Source of the DNA: an uncultured Erysipelotrichaceae bacterium
GTDB lineage: Bacteria; Bacillota_I; Bacilli_A; RFN20; CAG-826
Reading direction: 5' to 3'
Length of the DNA stretch: 42,638 bases
Assembly: GCA_902797855.1 (NCBI GenBank)
Contig: CADBUI010000027.1
Location: 1-42,638 of the forward strand
The notes beneath the pieces were generated by a model. It saw nothing but the letters and a program-made list of their open reading frames with translations, made no database searches and was not told where the DNA came from. Shown one piece after another: positions 8,026 through 16,707 of this stretch (position 1 is its first letter; every line of letters begins with the position of its first letter). The translations under genes and the position numbers were made by a program.

Positions 8026-8927
8026 TTAAGTGTATTAATTACACTAGTAAAATATGTTGGAAGAGGGACAGAGAATTCCATCCTCTTTTTTGTTTTAGGG
8101 TGAATAAATGAAATCTTATAAGCAAATAAAAGTTGACCATCATTATAAATGGTGCGGTTACCTTTTCCATATAATGGGTCACCAACAACTGGATGAGAAA
8201 TATATTCCATATGAACTCTAATTTGATGAGTGCGTCCAGTTTCTAAAGAACATTCAACAAGGGTATAACCCTTAAATCTTTCAATTACTGTAAAATGAGT
8301 GACGGCCTCTTTACCGTTTTTTAAATTTACTGCCATTTTAAGGCGGTTTTTAACGTCTCTTCCGATAGGAGCAATAATTGTTCCATCGTTTTCACTTATA
8401 GTGTCCATTACAAGCGCGATATATTTTCTACCTAGAGTGTGATCAGCGAGTTGAGAAGCTAAAAAGGCATGAGCAGTGTCGTTTTTCGCCACCACCATAA
8501 GTCCGGCAGTGTCTTTATCAAGTCGATGAACTATTCCTGGACGAAATTCTCCATTAACACTAGAAAGGTCATCGCTATAAAACTTAAGTGCATTCGCAAG
8601 TGTGTGATTATTTACTCCTGCACCTGGATGGACAACTAGTCCCTTTGGTTTATTTATCACAATTAAATCATCATCTTCATAGACAATATCAAGAGGAATT
8701 TCTTCAGCTTCTAAGGTTAGATTTTTGATAGGAAGATCACCAAGAGTAATCTCATCATTTTCATTAACTTTATAGGAAGCTTTTTCCACTTTAGAATTGA
8801 CTAAAACAAGTCCATCTTTAATTGCATCTTGAATTTTACTTCTAGATAGTTCTGGATTTAAGATGGACAAGACTTTATCAAGTCTTTGTCCGACAAGATG
8901 ATTTTCACTTATGATATATTTATTCAT
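8022..8927 (-). CDS. rluD: RluD-family 23S rRNA pseudouridine synthase
   Basis: It isomerises uridine to pseudouridine in large-subunit rRNA. An N-terminal S4 RNA-binding domain (about 12-75, from LVGQRLDKVLS) precedes the catalytic domain with signature HRLDKDTAGLMVVAK, which includes the catalytic Asp. ETGRTHQIRVHM and HPVVGDPLYG follow, as in all RluA/C/D enzymes. At 301 aa it has the normal length. Its ATG overlaps the lspA stop through ATGAATAA, so it is the last gene of ileS-lspA-rluD, the same lspA-rluD neighbourhood as in other Firmicutes. The S4 domain and partner favour RluD/YlyB over RluA, but the exact target site cannot be read from the sequence. Confidence 0.92.
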   Translation of the reverse strand: MNKYIISENHLVGQRLDKVLSILNPELSRSKIQDAIKDGLVLVNSKVEKASYKVNENDEITLGDLPIKNLTLEAEEIPLDIVYEDDDLIVINKPKGLVVHPGAGVNNHTLANALKFYSDDLSSVNGEFRPGIVHRLDKDTAGLMVVAKNDTAHAFLASQLADHTLGRKYIALVMDTISENDGTIIAPIGRDVKNRLKMAVNLKNGKEAVTHFTVIERFKGYTLVECSLETGRTHQIRVHMEYISHPVVGDPLYGKGNRTIYNDGQLLFAYKISFIHPKTKKRMEFSVPLPTYFTSVINTLK

Positions 8928-9642
8928 CTTTGCTTTGTTCTTGTTTTTCGTTGACTAATTTTTCTTCATCAACTTTTTCTTCTACTTGAGACTTTTCTTT
9001 TTCAAGTTTTTCTCTTTCTTTTGGAGAAATAGAATACTCTCCATCAAGAGCTTTTTGACGGGCTTCTTTAATTAAGTCAATCACTAAGGCAATGATTAAA
9101 ACAATCGCCCCAACAACTAAACTTGCATCAGCGATATTAAATGTTGGGAAAACATAATTTCCGAAGTGAAAACTAATCCAGTCAATAACTCCGTTTGGAG
9201 CACCATTTTGTCCCCAATATAGTGCGCGGTCCACTAAGTTACCAACTGCACCTGGAATCATTAAGGCTAAGCCAACTTTGTACCAATTATTGAGTGAATT
9301 ATATTTTTTAATATAAATGAATGTTAAAGCACCACTCATAATAACTGAGATTAAAAGGAGAACAATTCTACCTCCAACACCCCAGTTAGCTAAAAATGAC
9401 CATGCCGCACCAGTATTATGAGTTAAATAAACATATAAGAATCCATTAATTAAAGGAATTCCATTTGATCCAACAAAACCTGGATTAGTTTCTGCCCAGT
9501 TATAATAGTTATTTTCAACCGCCCATTTAGAGGCAATATCAAGCACAAACATTAAAATCATTAGCCACACTAATGAATGAAAAACGCTGAGCCAAAATTC
9601 TTTGGTAACTAGTCGATTAAAGAAGGATTTAATTTTATTCAT
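8920..9642 (-). CDS. lspA: Lipoprotein signal peptidase (LspA) with long charged tail
   Basis: An aspartyl protease of the membrane that removes the signal peptide ahead of the lipid-modified Cys of prolipoproteins. Four membrane segments are visible. The conserved NTGAAWSF, GAVGNLVDRALY (first catalytic Asp), VIDWISF and FPTFNIADASLVVG (second catalytic Asp) are all present. At 240 aa it is much longer than the usual 150-170. There is an extra N-terminal ~20 residues, and after the last membrane helix a ~55-residue highly charged Glu/Lys tail that is predicted to be cytoplasmic and disordered or coiled. It overlaps ileS and rluD by the same octamer. Two lipoproteins encoded in this window are natural substrates. 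Confidence 0.95.
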   Translation of the reverse strand: MNKIKSFFNRLVTKEFWLSVFHSLVWLMILMFVLDIASKWAVENNYYNWAETNPGFVGSNGIPLINGFLYVYLTHNTGAAWSFLANWGVGGRIVLLLISVIMSGALTFIYIKKYNSLNNWYKVGLALMIPGAVGNLVDRALYWGQNGAPNGVIDWISFHFGNYVFPTFNIADASLVVGAIVLIIALVIDLIKEARQKALDGEYSISPKEREKLEKEKSQVEEKVDEEKLVNEKQEQSKDE

Positions 9643-12364
9643 GGCGATCCTCCTTTAAAGCGTGAGCGCATCTTTCACAGACTTCGTTTTCATCATCAAT
9701 TTTGACGAGTTTATCAACGTAGTTCCAGCATCTTGGACATTTATGTCCACTTGTTCGTTCTGCCTTATTTAAGTCTCCTAAGCTAACTTTAGAAACAATA
9801 AAGAGTCTAGCGAGTTCTTCAAGGTTATTATCTAGATGAGTTTCCTTTAAGATTGGAGAGTTTTTAAGAGTTAAAGAAACTTCTTGAGAAGAACCAACTT
9901 CTCCTTTAGCGCGTAATTCTTCAATGAGCTTATTTGCTTCATTACGGAGCATTAAGAAATCCTTATATTGTCTTAAAACATCTTTAGAGAATTTGTGACT
10001 TCTTTCTTTCATAAGTAGGAGCGATGCGCTCTTACCATTATAGTCTGGCATATTTGCATGCACTTCTTCCATTGTAAATGGAAGGATTGGAGTAAGAAGT
10101 CTAAGAAGAGTAGATGCAACTTCGTAAATTACTGTTTGCATTTGTTTTCTTCTTAGAGAATCTTTTGAAGAGCAATATAAAATGTCTTTGCCAATATCAA
10201 GATAGAAGCTTGATAGGTCAGTTGACATAAATGTCATAATCTTTGTTATCGCACTAGAGAAATCAAAATTATCATAGTCATCAAGGACTGAATTATTGAT
10301 GTCTTCAAGAGTGGCTAAGATGAAGTTATCCACCACTTCAAGATTTTCGACTTTGTCAGTTATTGGATTAAATTTAGATTCATCTCCATTAGAAAGATTT
10401 CCTAAAAGGAATTTAAATGTATTTCTAATCTTACGATATTGATCGCTTACTTGAGCGATTAGACTATCGGACAAACGAACATCTTGACGATAATCAACAG
10501 TCGAAACCCAAAGTCTAAGAATATCTGCTCCATATAGGTTAGCGACCTTAATTGGATCGATACCATTTCCTTTGGATTTGGACATCTTTTCGCTCTTTTC
10601 ATCAAGCACCCAGCCATGAGAGACAACAGTCTTATATGGGGCCTTATCATAGCAAGCAACGCTTACTGTTAATGAAGAGTTAAACCAACCACGATATTGG
10701 TCACTACCTTCTAAATATAAATCAGTTGGGAATGGGTGATTTCCTTTCACCATAACAGCGTTAAAGGAGGAACCACTATCAAACCAGACATCCATGATGT
10801 CTTTTTCTTTGGTAAACACTCCATTTGGTGAATGAGCGTTTTTATATCCTTTTGGAAGGAAATAGTTTGCATCTTTACTAAACCAAACATCACTACCTTC
10901 ATTTTTAAAGATAGAAACGATGTTATCAAAGACTTCTTTTTCGATGATTGGTTCACCGTCTTCACAATATATAACTGGAATTGGTACACCCCAGATTCTT
11001 TGACGAGATATACACCAGTCAGTGCGGTCTTTAATCATATTTGTCATACGATCTTTACCCCACTCTGGGACCCATTTAACATTATTCACTTCTCTAAGAA
11101 GTTCGTTTTTAATTTTGGAAATTGAACAGAACCATTGAGGAGTAGCTCTAAAGATGAGAGGTTTACCTGTTCTCCAGTCATGAGGATAGGAGTGAACAAT
11201 CTCATCTACTTTTAGTAGACTTCCATTATTTTTTATGATTTCAAGAACTTTTAGATTAGCGTCTTCATAGAATAATCCTGCTAGTTCAGGACCGACTTCC
11301 TCGGTGAGTTTACCATGGTCATCAACTGGACAATAAACTTCAATTCCATATTTTTGACAAACAACATAGTCATCTGCACCTAGTCCAGGAGCGGTATGAA
11401 CGCATCCAGTTCCACTATCGCTGGTAACGTGTTCACCAAGGATAATAACTGATTCACGGTCATAGAATGGATGCTTTGTTTTAACAAATTCGAGTTCTTC
11501 ACCTTTAAATTCTTGTTTTAATTCACATTTAGTTAGTCCAAGAGCACTTACAAGGTTATCTTTAAAGTCTTTTAAGAAAAGAAGATCTCCTTTATCTGTT
11601 TCAAATACACCATAGGTGAATTTTGGATTAAGTGAGATAGCAAGGTTACTTGGAAGTGTCCAAGGTGTAGTTGTCCAAATAACGACCTTGGTGCCTTCTT
11701 TTAGTTTTCCTTTTCCATCGATTACTTTAAAGGCAACATAGATTGAAAAAGACTTAACATCTTTATATTCAATTTCAGCTTCCGCTAAAGCAGATTCACT
11801 ACTCCAAGACCAATAAACTGGTTTAAGTCCTTTATAGATAAGTCCTCTAAGAGCCATCTTAGCAAAGACTTCGATTTGTTGAGCTTCATAGTCTCTATTA
11901 AGTGTTAGATATGGATGCTCGTAATCCCCAAGCACTCCTAAACGAACAATTTGTTCTTTTTGATGAGCGACTTGTTTTAAGGCGTATTCACGACATTTTT
12001 GTCTGAAGACATCTGGAGGAGTAAGTTTACGGTTAACACCTTGTTTAATAACTTGGTTTTCAATAGGTAAACCATGTGTATCAAAACCAAAAGTGAATGG
12101 AACATAATATCCTTCCATTGATTTACTTCTTACAACGATATCCTTTAGGATACGGTTAAGCATATGTCCACAGTGGATATCACCATTAGCGTATGGTGGG
12201 CCATCATGAAATGCATATTCTTTATTTCCTTTACGAGACGATAAAATTTCTTCGTAAAGATGTTCATCTTGCCATTTCTTCACTAAGAGGGGTTCTTTAG
12301 TAGCTAGATTACCTCTCATTTCAAAGTTAGTTTTAGGCATTAATAGAGTTTTCTTAAGTTCCAT
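9635..12364 (-). CDS. ileS: Isoleucyl-tRNA synthetase
   Basis: A class I synthetase charging tRNA-Ile. The HIGH-type motif lies in DGPPYANGDIHCGH (about residue 55-68). The CP1 editing domain (about 200-400) contains WTTTPWTLPSNLA and the GCVHTAPG motif. KMSKSKGN follows near residue 600, then the anticodon-binding domain and a C-terminal zinc site (CPRCWNY ... CERCAHAL). At 909 aa it has the normal length for the bacterial form. An Ile-specific T-box precedes it, so uncharged tRNA-Ile should induce it together with lspA and rluD. GGAGC lies upstream of the ATG. Confidence 0.98.
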   Translation of the reverse strand: MELKKTLLMPKTNFEMRGNLATKEPLLVKKWQDEHLYEEILSSRKGNKEYAFHDGPPYANGDIHCGHMLNRILKDIVVRSKSMEGYYVPFTFGFDTHGLPIENQVIKQGVNRKLTPPDVFRQKCREYALKQVAHQKEQIVRLGVLGDYEHPYLTLNRDYEAQQIEVFAKMALRGLIYKGLKPVYWSWSSESALAEAEIEYKDVKSFSIYVAFKVIDGKGKLKEGTKVVIWTTTPWTLPSNLAISLNPKFTYGVFETDKGDLLFLKDFKDNLVSALGLTKCELKQEFKGEELEFVKTKHPFYDRESVIILGEHVTSDSGTGCVHTAPGLGADDYVVCQKYGIEVYCPVDDHGKLTEEVGPELAGLFYEDANLKVLEIIKNNGSLLKVDEIVHSYPHDWRTGKPLIFRATPQWFCSISKIKNELLREVNNVKWVPEWGKDRMTNMIKDRTDWCISRQRIWGVPIPVIYCEDGEPIIEKEVFDNIVSIFKNEGSDVWFSKDANYFLPKGYKNAHSPNGVFTKEKDIMDVWFDSGSSFNAVMVKGNHPFPTDLYLEGSDQYRGWFNSSLTVSVACYDKAPYKTVVSHGWVLDEKSEKMSKSKGNGIDPIKVANLYGADILRLWVSTVDYRQDVRLSDSLIAQVSDQYRKIRNTFKFLLGNLSNGDESKFNPITDKVENLEVVDNFILATLEDINNSVLDDYDNFDFSSAITKIMTFMSTDLSSFYLDIGKDILYCSSKDSLRRKQMQTVIYEVASTLLRLLTPILPFTMEEVHANMPDYNGKSASLLLMKERSHKFSKDVLRQYKDFLMLRNEANKLIEELRAKGEVGSSQEVSLTLKNSPILKETHLDNNLEELARLFIVSKVSLGDLNKAERTSGHKCPRCWNYVDKLVKIDDENEVCERCAHALKEDRHE

Positions 12365-12369
12365 AATTT

Positions 12370-12595
12370 GCTCCTTATGCGCAAATAAAGCGCCCTCTTA
12401 AGGACGCCTTAGCGCGGTACCACCTTAATTCTACAACTATGTTGTAGCGCTTCATTATTCTCTATATCGGAGAGATCCGGTCTTCCTACTAATTTCAGAA
12501 GGCGTGCTCAGAAGTGATATTTCTAACAAGTTGATGAGCTTGCACCATCCTCATCTCGCTAAAGGGGGTTAGAAACGTGTCTTCGTCATCGCGAG
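12370..12595 (-). promoter_or_regulatory. T-box leader, isoleucine-specific
   Basis: On the minus strand the core AAGGTGGTACCGCG is at 12426-12413, followed by a terminator (arms within 12407-12390) and T-rich sequence. The Stem I specifier loop shows an Ile ATC codon at 12518-12516. This matches the downstream ileS. The leader begins two bases after the ftsZ stop, and I see no strong promoter there, so it may be entered by transcripts reading through from ftsZ. Confidence 0.93.
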
Positions 12596-12596
12596 T

Positions 12597-13760
12597 TTAT
12601 TCAATGTGTTTACTTTTTAAGAAATCAGTGAGGAAGTTATCTCCAAAGTCATCTTCTTGTAAATCTGGCTCTTCGTTAACTTTTTCTTCAACTGGTTTTT
12701 CTTCACTATTTGTTTCACTAGCGTTTTCATTTGAAAGAACTAAATCAGATGGTTTAGATACTGGTCTAACTCTTTCAGCAGGAACTGTACTAGCAAAATC
12801 ATATTCTTTATCGAAGTCACTAGCGATTACACTAACTAAGATTTGATCGCTTAGTTGGTCATTGATTGATACACCAAATTTGATATCAATTGCTTCTCCA
12901 GCAGCTTCAATAATTCTTTCAACTGTTTCTTGTGCTTCGTAAAGAGAAACGTTTGGTCCACATGTGACAGCACATATAGCGCGTCTAGCTCCTGCAATAG
13001 AAGTTTCAAGAAGAGGTGAATTAATAGCGTTATTAGCGGCTTCTTCGGCTTTCTTTGGACCTTGTCCCATACCAAAACCAATAAGAGCCACTCCACTATT
13101 CTTAAGAGTGTTTCTTACATCAGCGAAATCAAGATTGATGACCGCTGGCATAAGAATTAAGTCAGTGACTGTTTTAACGCTTTGAGCGAGCACTCGATCA
13201 GATTCAGAGAATGCTTCTTGAATCGAATTAGTGCCGTTAACCATAAGTAATTTATCGTTAGAAACGATAATGATGGAATCCACTGATTCTTTAAGTTCAT
13301 TTAGACCTTCAACTGAATTAGCGATTCTCTTCTTACCTTCAAATCCGAATGGACGGGTAACAATTGCAACTGTAAGCGCACCTTCTTCACGGGCAACGCG
13401 TGCAATGACTGGGGCCGCACCGGTACCGGTACCTCCACCCATACCTGCAGCGACAAAGACCATGTTTGCGCCTTTAACGATATTTCTAATATCTTCAATG
13501 CTTGCTTCAGCAGCTTGACGACCAACTTCTGGTTCGCCTCCTGCTCCTAAGCCTTGAGTGTAATCTCCACCTAAGACAAGTCTATTTCTAGCTTTAGAGG
13601 TTGATAAAGCTTGTTTATCGGTATTAAGAACGTAAAATTCGACTGATGAGATATCTTCATCAATCATTCTATTAACAGCGTTATTACCTGCGCCACCGAC
13701 ACCGATGACAACAATTCGGGCTACCGCTTCAAAATTATCTAAATCATCATAACCTTCCAT
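12597..13760 (-). CDS. ftsZ: Cell division protein FtsZ
   Basis: The tubulin-like GTPase that forms the Z ring at midcell. GTP-binding loops [13 protein letters not shown] (about 20-32) and the tubulin signature [10 protein letters not shown] (about 107-116) are intact. The C-terminal linker is Glu-rich and ends in [13 protein letters not shown], a plausible conserved C-terminal peptide for binding FtsA. At 387 aa it has a normal length. I chose the ATG at 13760 over an in-frame start 30 bases upstream because GGAGG sits just before it. It follows ftsA by 16 bp. Confidence 0.97.
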   Translation of the reverse strand: MEGYDDLDNFEAVARIVVIGVGGAGNNAVNRMIDEDISSVEFYVLNTDKQALSTSKARNRLVLGGDYTQGLGAGGEPEVGRQAAEASIEDIRNIVKGANMVFVAAGMGGGTGTGAAPVIARVAREEGALTVAIVTRPFGFEGKKRIANSVEGLNELKESVDSIIIVSNDKLLMVNGTNSIQEAFSESDRVLAQSVKTVTDLILMPAVINLDFADVRNTLKNSGVALIGFGMGQGPKKAEEAANNAINSPLLETSIAGARRAICAVTCGPNVSLYEAQETVERIIEAAGEAIDIKFGVSINDQLSDQILVSVIASDFDKEYDFASTVPAERVRPVSKPSDLVLSNENASETNSEEKPVEEKVNEEPDLQEDDFGDNFLTDFLKSKHIE

Positions 13761-13776
13761 AATTACCTCCAATAGA

Positions 13777-14988
13777 CTATTTGTCTTCACTGCTTTCTCT
13801 ACTTACTTGAGCAACTTTCGCTCTTTGATCAGTAAGAGAACCTCTGTATTTATTTGATAAATAGAGTGCACCAATCGCATTGACGAAACGTGGATAACGT
13901 ACGCCAAGAGATTTTGGGCAAATAAATTTGATTTCTTTTGAATTTGTGAATTTATTTTCTAAATAAATGTTTAGTCCATGAAGCCTAGAAAAATCACCAC
14001 TAACGATAATTGGGAATCTATTAACTTCTTCTGGGAATCCTTTTGTGAGACTTGTCAAAGCAACATCAATTTGTTTAAAGTAATCATTCATGAAGCTAGC
14101 AATCACATTATTTAAGTCACTAGTCTTATAAACGGCTTTCACTCCGCTTTCATTAACTGAACGGGTAATAGCAGGACTAAATTCACTAATAGAATCATCC
14201 ACACCATATAGTTCGATAATTCGTTTTGCTTCTTCTTCACTAATTTCAAATGTTTGAGCGACTCTTTCACGTAAATCTTTTGCACCCATAAGTATGGACT
14301 GGGATGCGTATGGATAATGCTTACCCATAAGTGTGAAGGATGTGACACCTTCACCCATATCCATCACAATTGCATCAGCGTACATACCTTGAACGTGAGA
14401 TGTGAAGTGCGTAAGAGCATATGAACTCACGAATGTACGCTTAGCAACAATGCCAGCGCCTTCGAACGCACGACGATACGAATCAACGATGTGAACTGGT
14501 AAAGTATGGACAAATGCTTTAAGAGTTACAGAAGATGATTTTTGACCTAATGGAGGTTCACCAAACATTCTATTTCCTTCAAGAAGGAAACTTTCAGGAA
14601 TAATATCGATGACATCACTGCCATTAGGAATTGTTTCTTTAGACACTAAAGAGATAGCGTTTTGAATATCGATTGGTTCGATAGTGCTAGTTGAGGAAAC
14701 AACATTCGTGGTCTTTGTAGTTTGGAAAACTTCAAAACCAATTGGAGGGAGAATAACAGCGGCTTCTTTAACATTGATACGAAGCTTTGCTTGTGGATCA
14801 GAGATAGTTTTGAATTCAGAAAGAATCTGGACTAAGCCATTGTGATCTTTAATTTCGCCTCTTTCGACAGTTCCTTGCGTAGGCACCTCGCGCGTATAAA
14901 TAATAGCTGGCTTGCCATCAACGACATAGCCAATCACTATTCTAATAACACTATTTGTAATTTCTATAACAGCTGTAGGTTGTTCCAT
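13777..14988 (-). CDS. ftsA: Cell division protein FtsA (divergent)
   Basis: An actin-like ATPase that normally tethers FtsZ to the membrane. The N-terminal strand AVIEITNSVIRIVIG and phosphate-loop equivalent VMDMGEGVTSFTL align with the actin-fold motifs, and the position next to ftsZ supports the call. The phosphate 2 motif departs from the usual IDxGGGTTD: Gly-Glu-Gly replaces Gly-Gly-Gly and the Asp is missing. The protein ends in a polar DQRAKVAQVSRESSEDK, with no visible amphipathic membrane-targeting helix. At 403 aa the length is normal. AGGT precedes the ATG, and a possible promoter lies 15 nt upstream. Confidence 0.88.
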   Translation of the reverse strand: MEQPTAVIEITNSVIRIVIGYVVDGKPAIIYTREVPTQGTVERGEIKDHNGLVQILSEFKTISDPQAKLRINVKEAAVILPPIGFEVFQTTKTTNVVSSTSTIEPIDIQNAISLVSKETIPNGSDVIDIIPESFLLEGNRMFGEPPLGQKSSSVTLKAFVHTLPVHIVDSYRRAFEGAGIVAKRTFVSSYALTHFTSHVQGMYADAIVMDMGEGVTSFTLMGKHYPYASQSILMGAKDLRERVAQTFEISEEEAKRIIELYGVDDSISEFSPAITRSVNESGVKAVYKTSDLNNVIASFMNDYFKQIDVALTSLTKGFPEEVNRFPIIVSGDFSRLHGLNIYLENKFTNSKEIKFICPKSLGVRYPRFVNAIGALYLSNKYRGSLTDQRAKVAQVSRESSEDK

Positions 14989-15003
14989 AATTTTACCTGT
15001 TAT

Positions 15004-15032
15004 ATTTTATATATAACTTTTGATATTAACAA
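15004..15032 (-). promoter_or_regulatory. Possible internal promoter for ftsA-ftsZ
   Basis: TTGTTA and TAAAAT are separated by 17 bp and end 15 nt before the ftsA ATG, in the 65-bp gap after the small membrane protein. Confidence 0.4.
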
Positions 15033-15053
15033 GTACTTTCTTAAGAAAGACTA

Positions 15054-15215
15054 TTATTGACGATTTTGCACTTGTGGATTAGATGTACTTAAAGAGACAC
15101 TTACTGGGATAGCTACAGCCGCAACAGAAAAAGTTATCGCTAAAGCGATTATAAGCAAATTACGTAACACGAAATAGCTTGGCTTTTTGTGATGCTTTGT
15201 AAGCTTATCTTTCAT
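15054..15215 (-). CDS. Small single-pass membrane protein in the division cluster (53 aa)
   Basis: The ATG at 15215 follows a good SD (GGAGG with proper spacing) and lies 9 bp after rsmH. The protein has a basic N-terminus (MKDKLTKHHKKPS), one hydrophobic helix of about 22 residues (about 18-42) and a short Ser/Asn/Gln-rich outer tail ending VQNRQ. In walled Firmicutes this slot between rsmH and the murein genes holds ftsL, a short single-pass protein of similar orientation. This one is far shorter and has no coiled coil, so homology to FtsL is not shown. It could be an FtsL remnant or a new division factor. Confidence 0.75.
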   Translation of the reverse strand: MKDKLTKHHKKPSYFVLRNLLIIALAITFSVAAVAIPVSVSLSTSNPQVQNRQ

Positions 15216-15224
15216 AAGACCTCC

Positions 15225-16163
15225 TTATCTAATTTTTTCGATCACTCTCATCTTTGCAGATTTTGAGCGTGGATTTATATTCATTTCTTCTTCGCTAGGA
15301 AGAATAACTTTGTTATTCACTAATTTAAAATTGGTTTCCTCTTCCTGGCTAGGAAGGCTCCAAACATTTTTCCTGGAACCTTCCTTTTTAGCCACTTCTT
15401 GGAAGGCATTTTTGACAATGCGATCTTCCAAACTTTGGAAGGAGATTATAACTAGCCGTCCACCGATAGAAAGGATTTCAAGTGCGTCCTTTATCGCAGC
15501 TCTTAGGGCTCCAAGTTCATCGTTTACTTCGATACGCAACGCTTGAAATATTTGTTTAGCTGGATGACCCTTTTTAGCTAGTTCTTTAGCCGGTTTAACC
15601 GACTTGATGAGGCTAACAAGTTCATCTGTAGTGACAATTGGTCCGTTTTCCCTGACTTTGACGATACGCTTGGCGATTTGATATGCGTATTTATCTTCGC
15701 CGTACTCCCGAAAAACCCTCGCAAGATCTTGAGCGCTATAAGTATTGACTACGTCATAGGCCGTTAATGATTGGCGAGAATCCATCCTCATGTCGAGTTT
15801 CGCTGACTCTCTATACGAGAAGCCACGTTCGGCACAATCGAACTGAGGAGATGAAACTCCTAAGTCCATCAGGATGCCATCTACAGAATAGATGCCTAGT
15901 CTATGTAATTCTTCCTTGAAGTTTCGGAAATCATTCCTCACCACAACGAAGTTATTACCAATTTTAGATAAAGTTGAAGTTGATTCATTTATCGCTACTT
16001 CATCTTTATCGATTCCGATGAGCTTTCCACCATCAGTGAGTCTTTTAAGAATCTCACTGCTGTGGCCTGCTCTTCCAAGTGTTAGATCAACATATGTTCC
16101 ACTTGGCTTGATGTTAAGATACTCAATTGCTTCATTAAGAAGCACTGGAATATGCTCAGTCAT
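15225..16163 (-). CDS. rsmH: 16S rRNA (cytosine-1402-N4)-methyltransferase RsmH
   Basis: It transfers methyl from SAM to N4 of C1402 in the ribosomal P site. The start is set at MTEHIPVLLNEAI, the usual RsmH N-terminus; upstream in-frame codons would run deep into mraZ. The SAM-binding motif DLTLGRAGHS and the family motifs GILMDLGVSSPQFD, GFSYRESAKLDMRMD, KGHPAKQIFQALRIEVN and VIISFQSLEDRIVK are all present. The length is 312 aa. The ATG overlaps the mraZ stop as ATGACTGA. The mraZ-rsmH pair is the conserved start of the division cluster. Confidence 0.97.
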   Translation of the reverse strand: MTEHIPVLLNEAIEYLNIKPSGTYVDLTLGRAGHSSEILKRLTDGGKLIGIDKDEVAINESTSTLSKIGNNFVVVRNDFRNFKEELHRLGIYSVDGILMDLGVSSPQFDCAERGFSYRESAKLDMRMDSRQSLTAYDVVNTYSAQDLARVFREYGEDKYAYQIAKRIVKVRENGPIVTTDELVSLIKSVKPAKELAKKGHPAKQIFQALRIEVNDELGALRAAIKDALEILSIGGRLVIISFQSLEDRIVKNAFQEVAKKEGSRKNVWSLPSQEEETNFKLVNNKVILPSEEEMNINPRSKSAKMRVIEKIR

Positions 16164-16587
16164 TTTTCTTAAGAAGAGATTCGGATTTTTCTTCGAAATC
16201 CTTCTCGTTTTCATTAAGGTAGTTGTCCCATTTGGATTTATTCCAAATTTCTATGTGATCGAGCACACCTAGAACGACAACTTCGTGACCGATTGAATAT
16301 TTTTGAGATAGTGCAGCAGGAATTTGGATACGATTCTGTGAATCGATTTCAAGTTCAGCAACTGTCGATAATGCTACACGCTCAACATCACGGGAAAGTT
16401 TTGACGCGAAAGATTGTGATTTGAGATTGGCTAAATAGTTTTGGAAGTCTTCTTCACAATATAGTGAAAGTGCACCGTCATAACCCTTAATGATGTAAAG
16501 CTTTGAGCCAACTGCTCCACGAAGCTTACTAGGAATGACTAAGCGGCCTTTTTCATCAACTGTGTGAACATAGCTACCGAAAAACAT
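16156..16587 (-). CDS. mraZ: Transcriptional regulator MraZ
   Basis: An AbrB-fold DNA-binding protein that controls its own division operon. Both family repeats are visible, HTVDEKGRLVIPSKLR and LEIDSQNRIQIPAAL. I chose the ATG at 16587 (MFFGSYVHTVD, the usual N-terminus) over a GTG at 16596. The leader between promoter and start carries three repeats of AAAGTGG at 10-bp spacing that look like its own operator, so autoregulation is likely. It is the first gene of mraZ-rsmH-small membrane protein-ftsA-ftsZ. The length is 143 aa. Confidence 0.96.
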   Translation of the reverse strand: MFFGSYVHTVDEKGRLVIPSKLRGAVGSKLYIIKGYDGALSLYCEEDFQNYLANLKSQSFASKLSRDVERVALSTVAELEIDSQNRIQIPAALSQKYSIGHEVVVLGVLDHIEIWNKSKWDNYLNENEKDFEEKSESLLKKND

Positions 16588-16592
16588 ATTCT

Positions 16593-16619
16593 CCACTTTC
16601 TCCCACTTTCTTCCACTTT
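16593..16619 (-). promoter_or_regulatory. Triple MraZ-box operator
   Basis: Three copies of AAAGTGG read on the minus strand (plus-strand CCACTTT at 16593-16599, 16603-16609 and 16613-16619) at exact 10-bp spacing. They lie between the promoter and the mraZ ATG, and the last abuts the SD. Confidence 0.85.
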
Positions 16620-16627
16620 GTAACTAC

Positions 16628-16656
16628 ATTATATTTTCTGGATTTTGTTTTGTCCA
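16628..16656 (-). promoter_or_regulatory. Promoter of the mraZ division operon
   Basis: TGGACA (16656-16651) and TATAAT (16633-16628) are separated by 17 bp. Predicted transcription starts just upstream of the three MraZ boxes. Confidence 0.85.
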
Positions 16657-16680
16657 CACGAAATTTCATTTATACACGTA

Positions 16681-16707
16681 AATAAAAAGACCAACTCTCG
16701 CTGGCCT
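16681..16707 (-). terminator. Terminator after the pheS-pheT-yceD operon
   Basis: On the minus strand AGGCCA and TGGTCT form a six-pair stem with one G-U, followed by TTTTTATT. It lies about 85 nt after the yceD stop. Confidence 0.6.

Noticed and set aside
15842-16272. Long plus-strand ORF opposite rsmH and mraZ
   Set aside because: It is antisense to two clearly conserved genes and has no recognisable features or SD.
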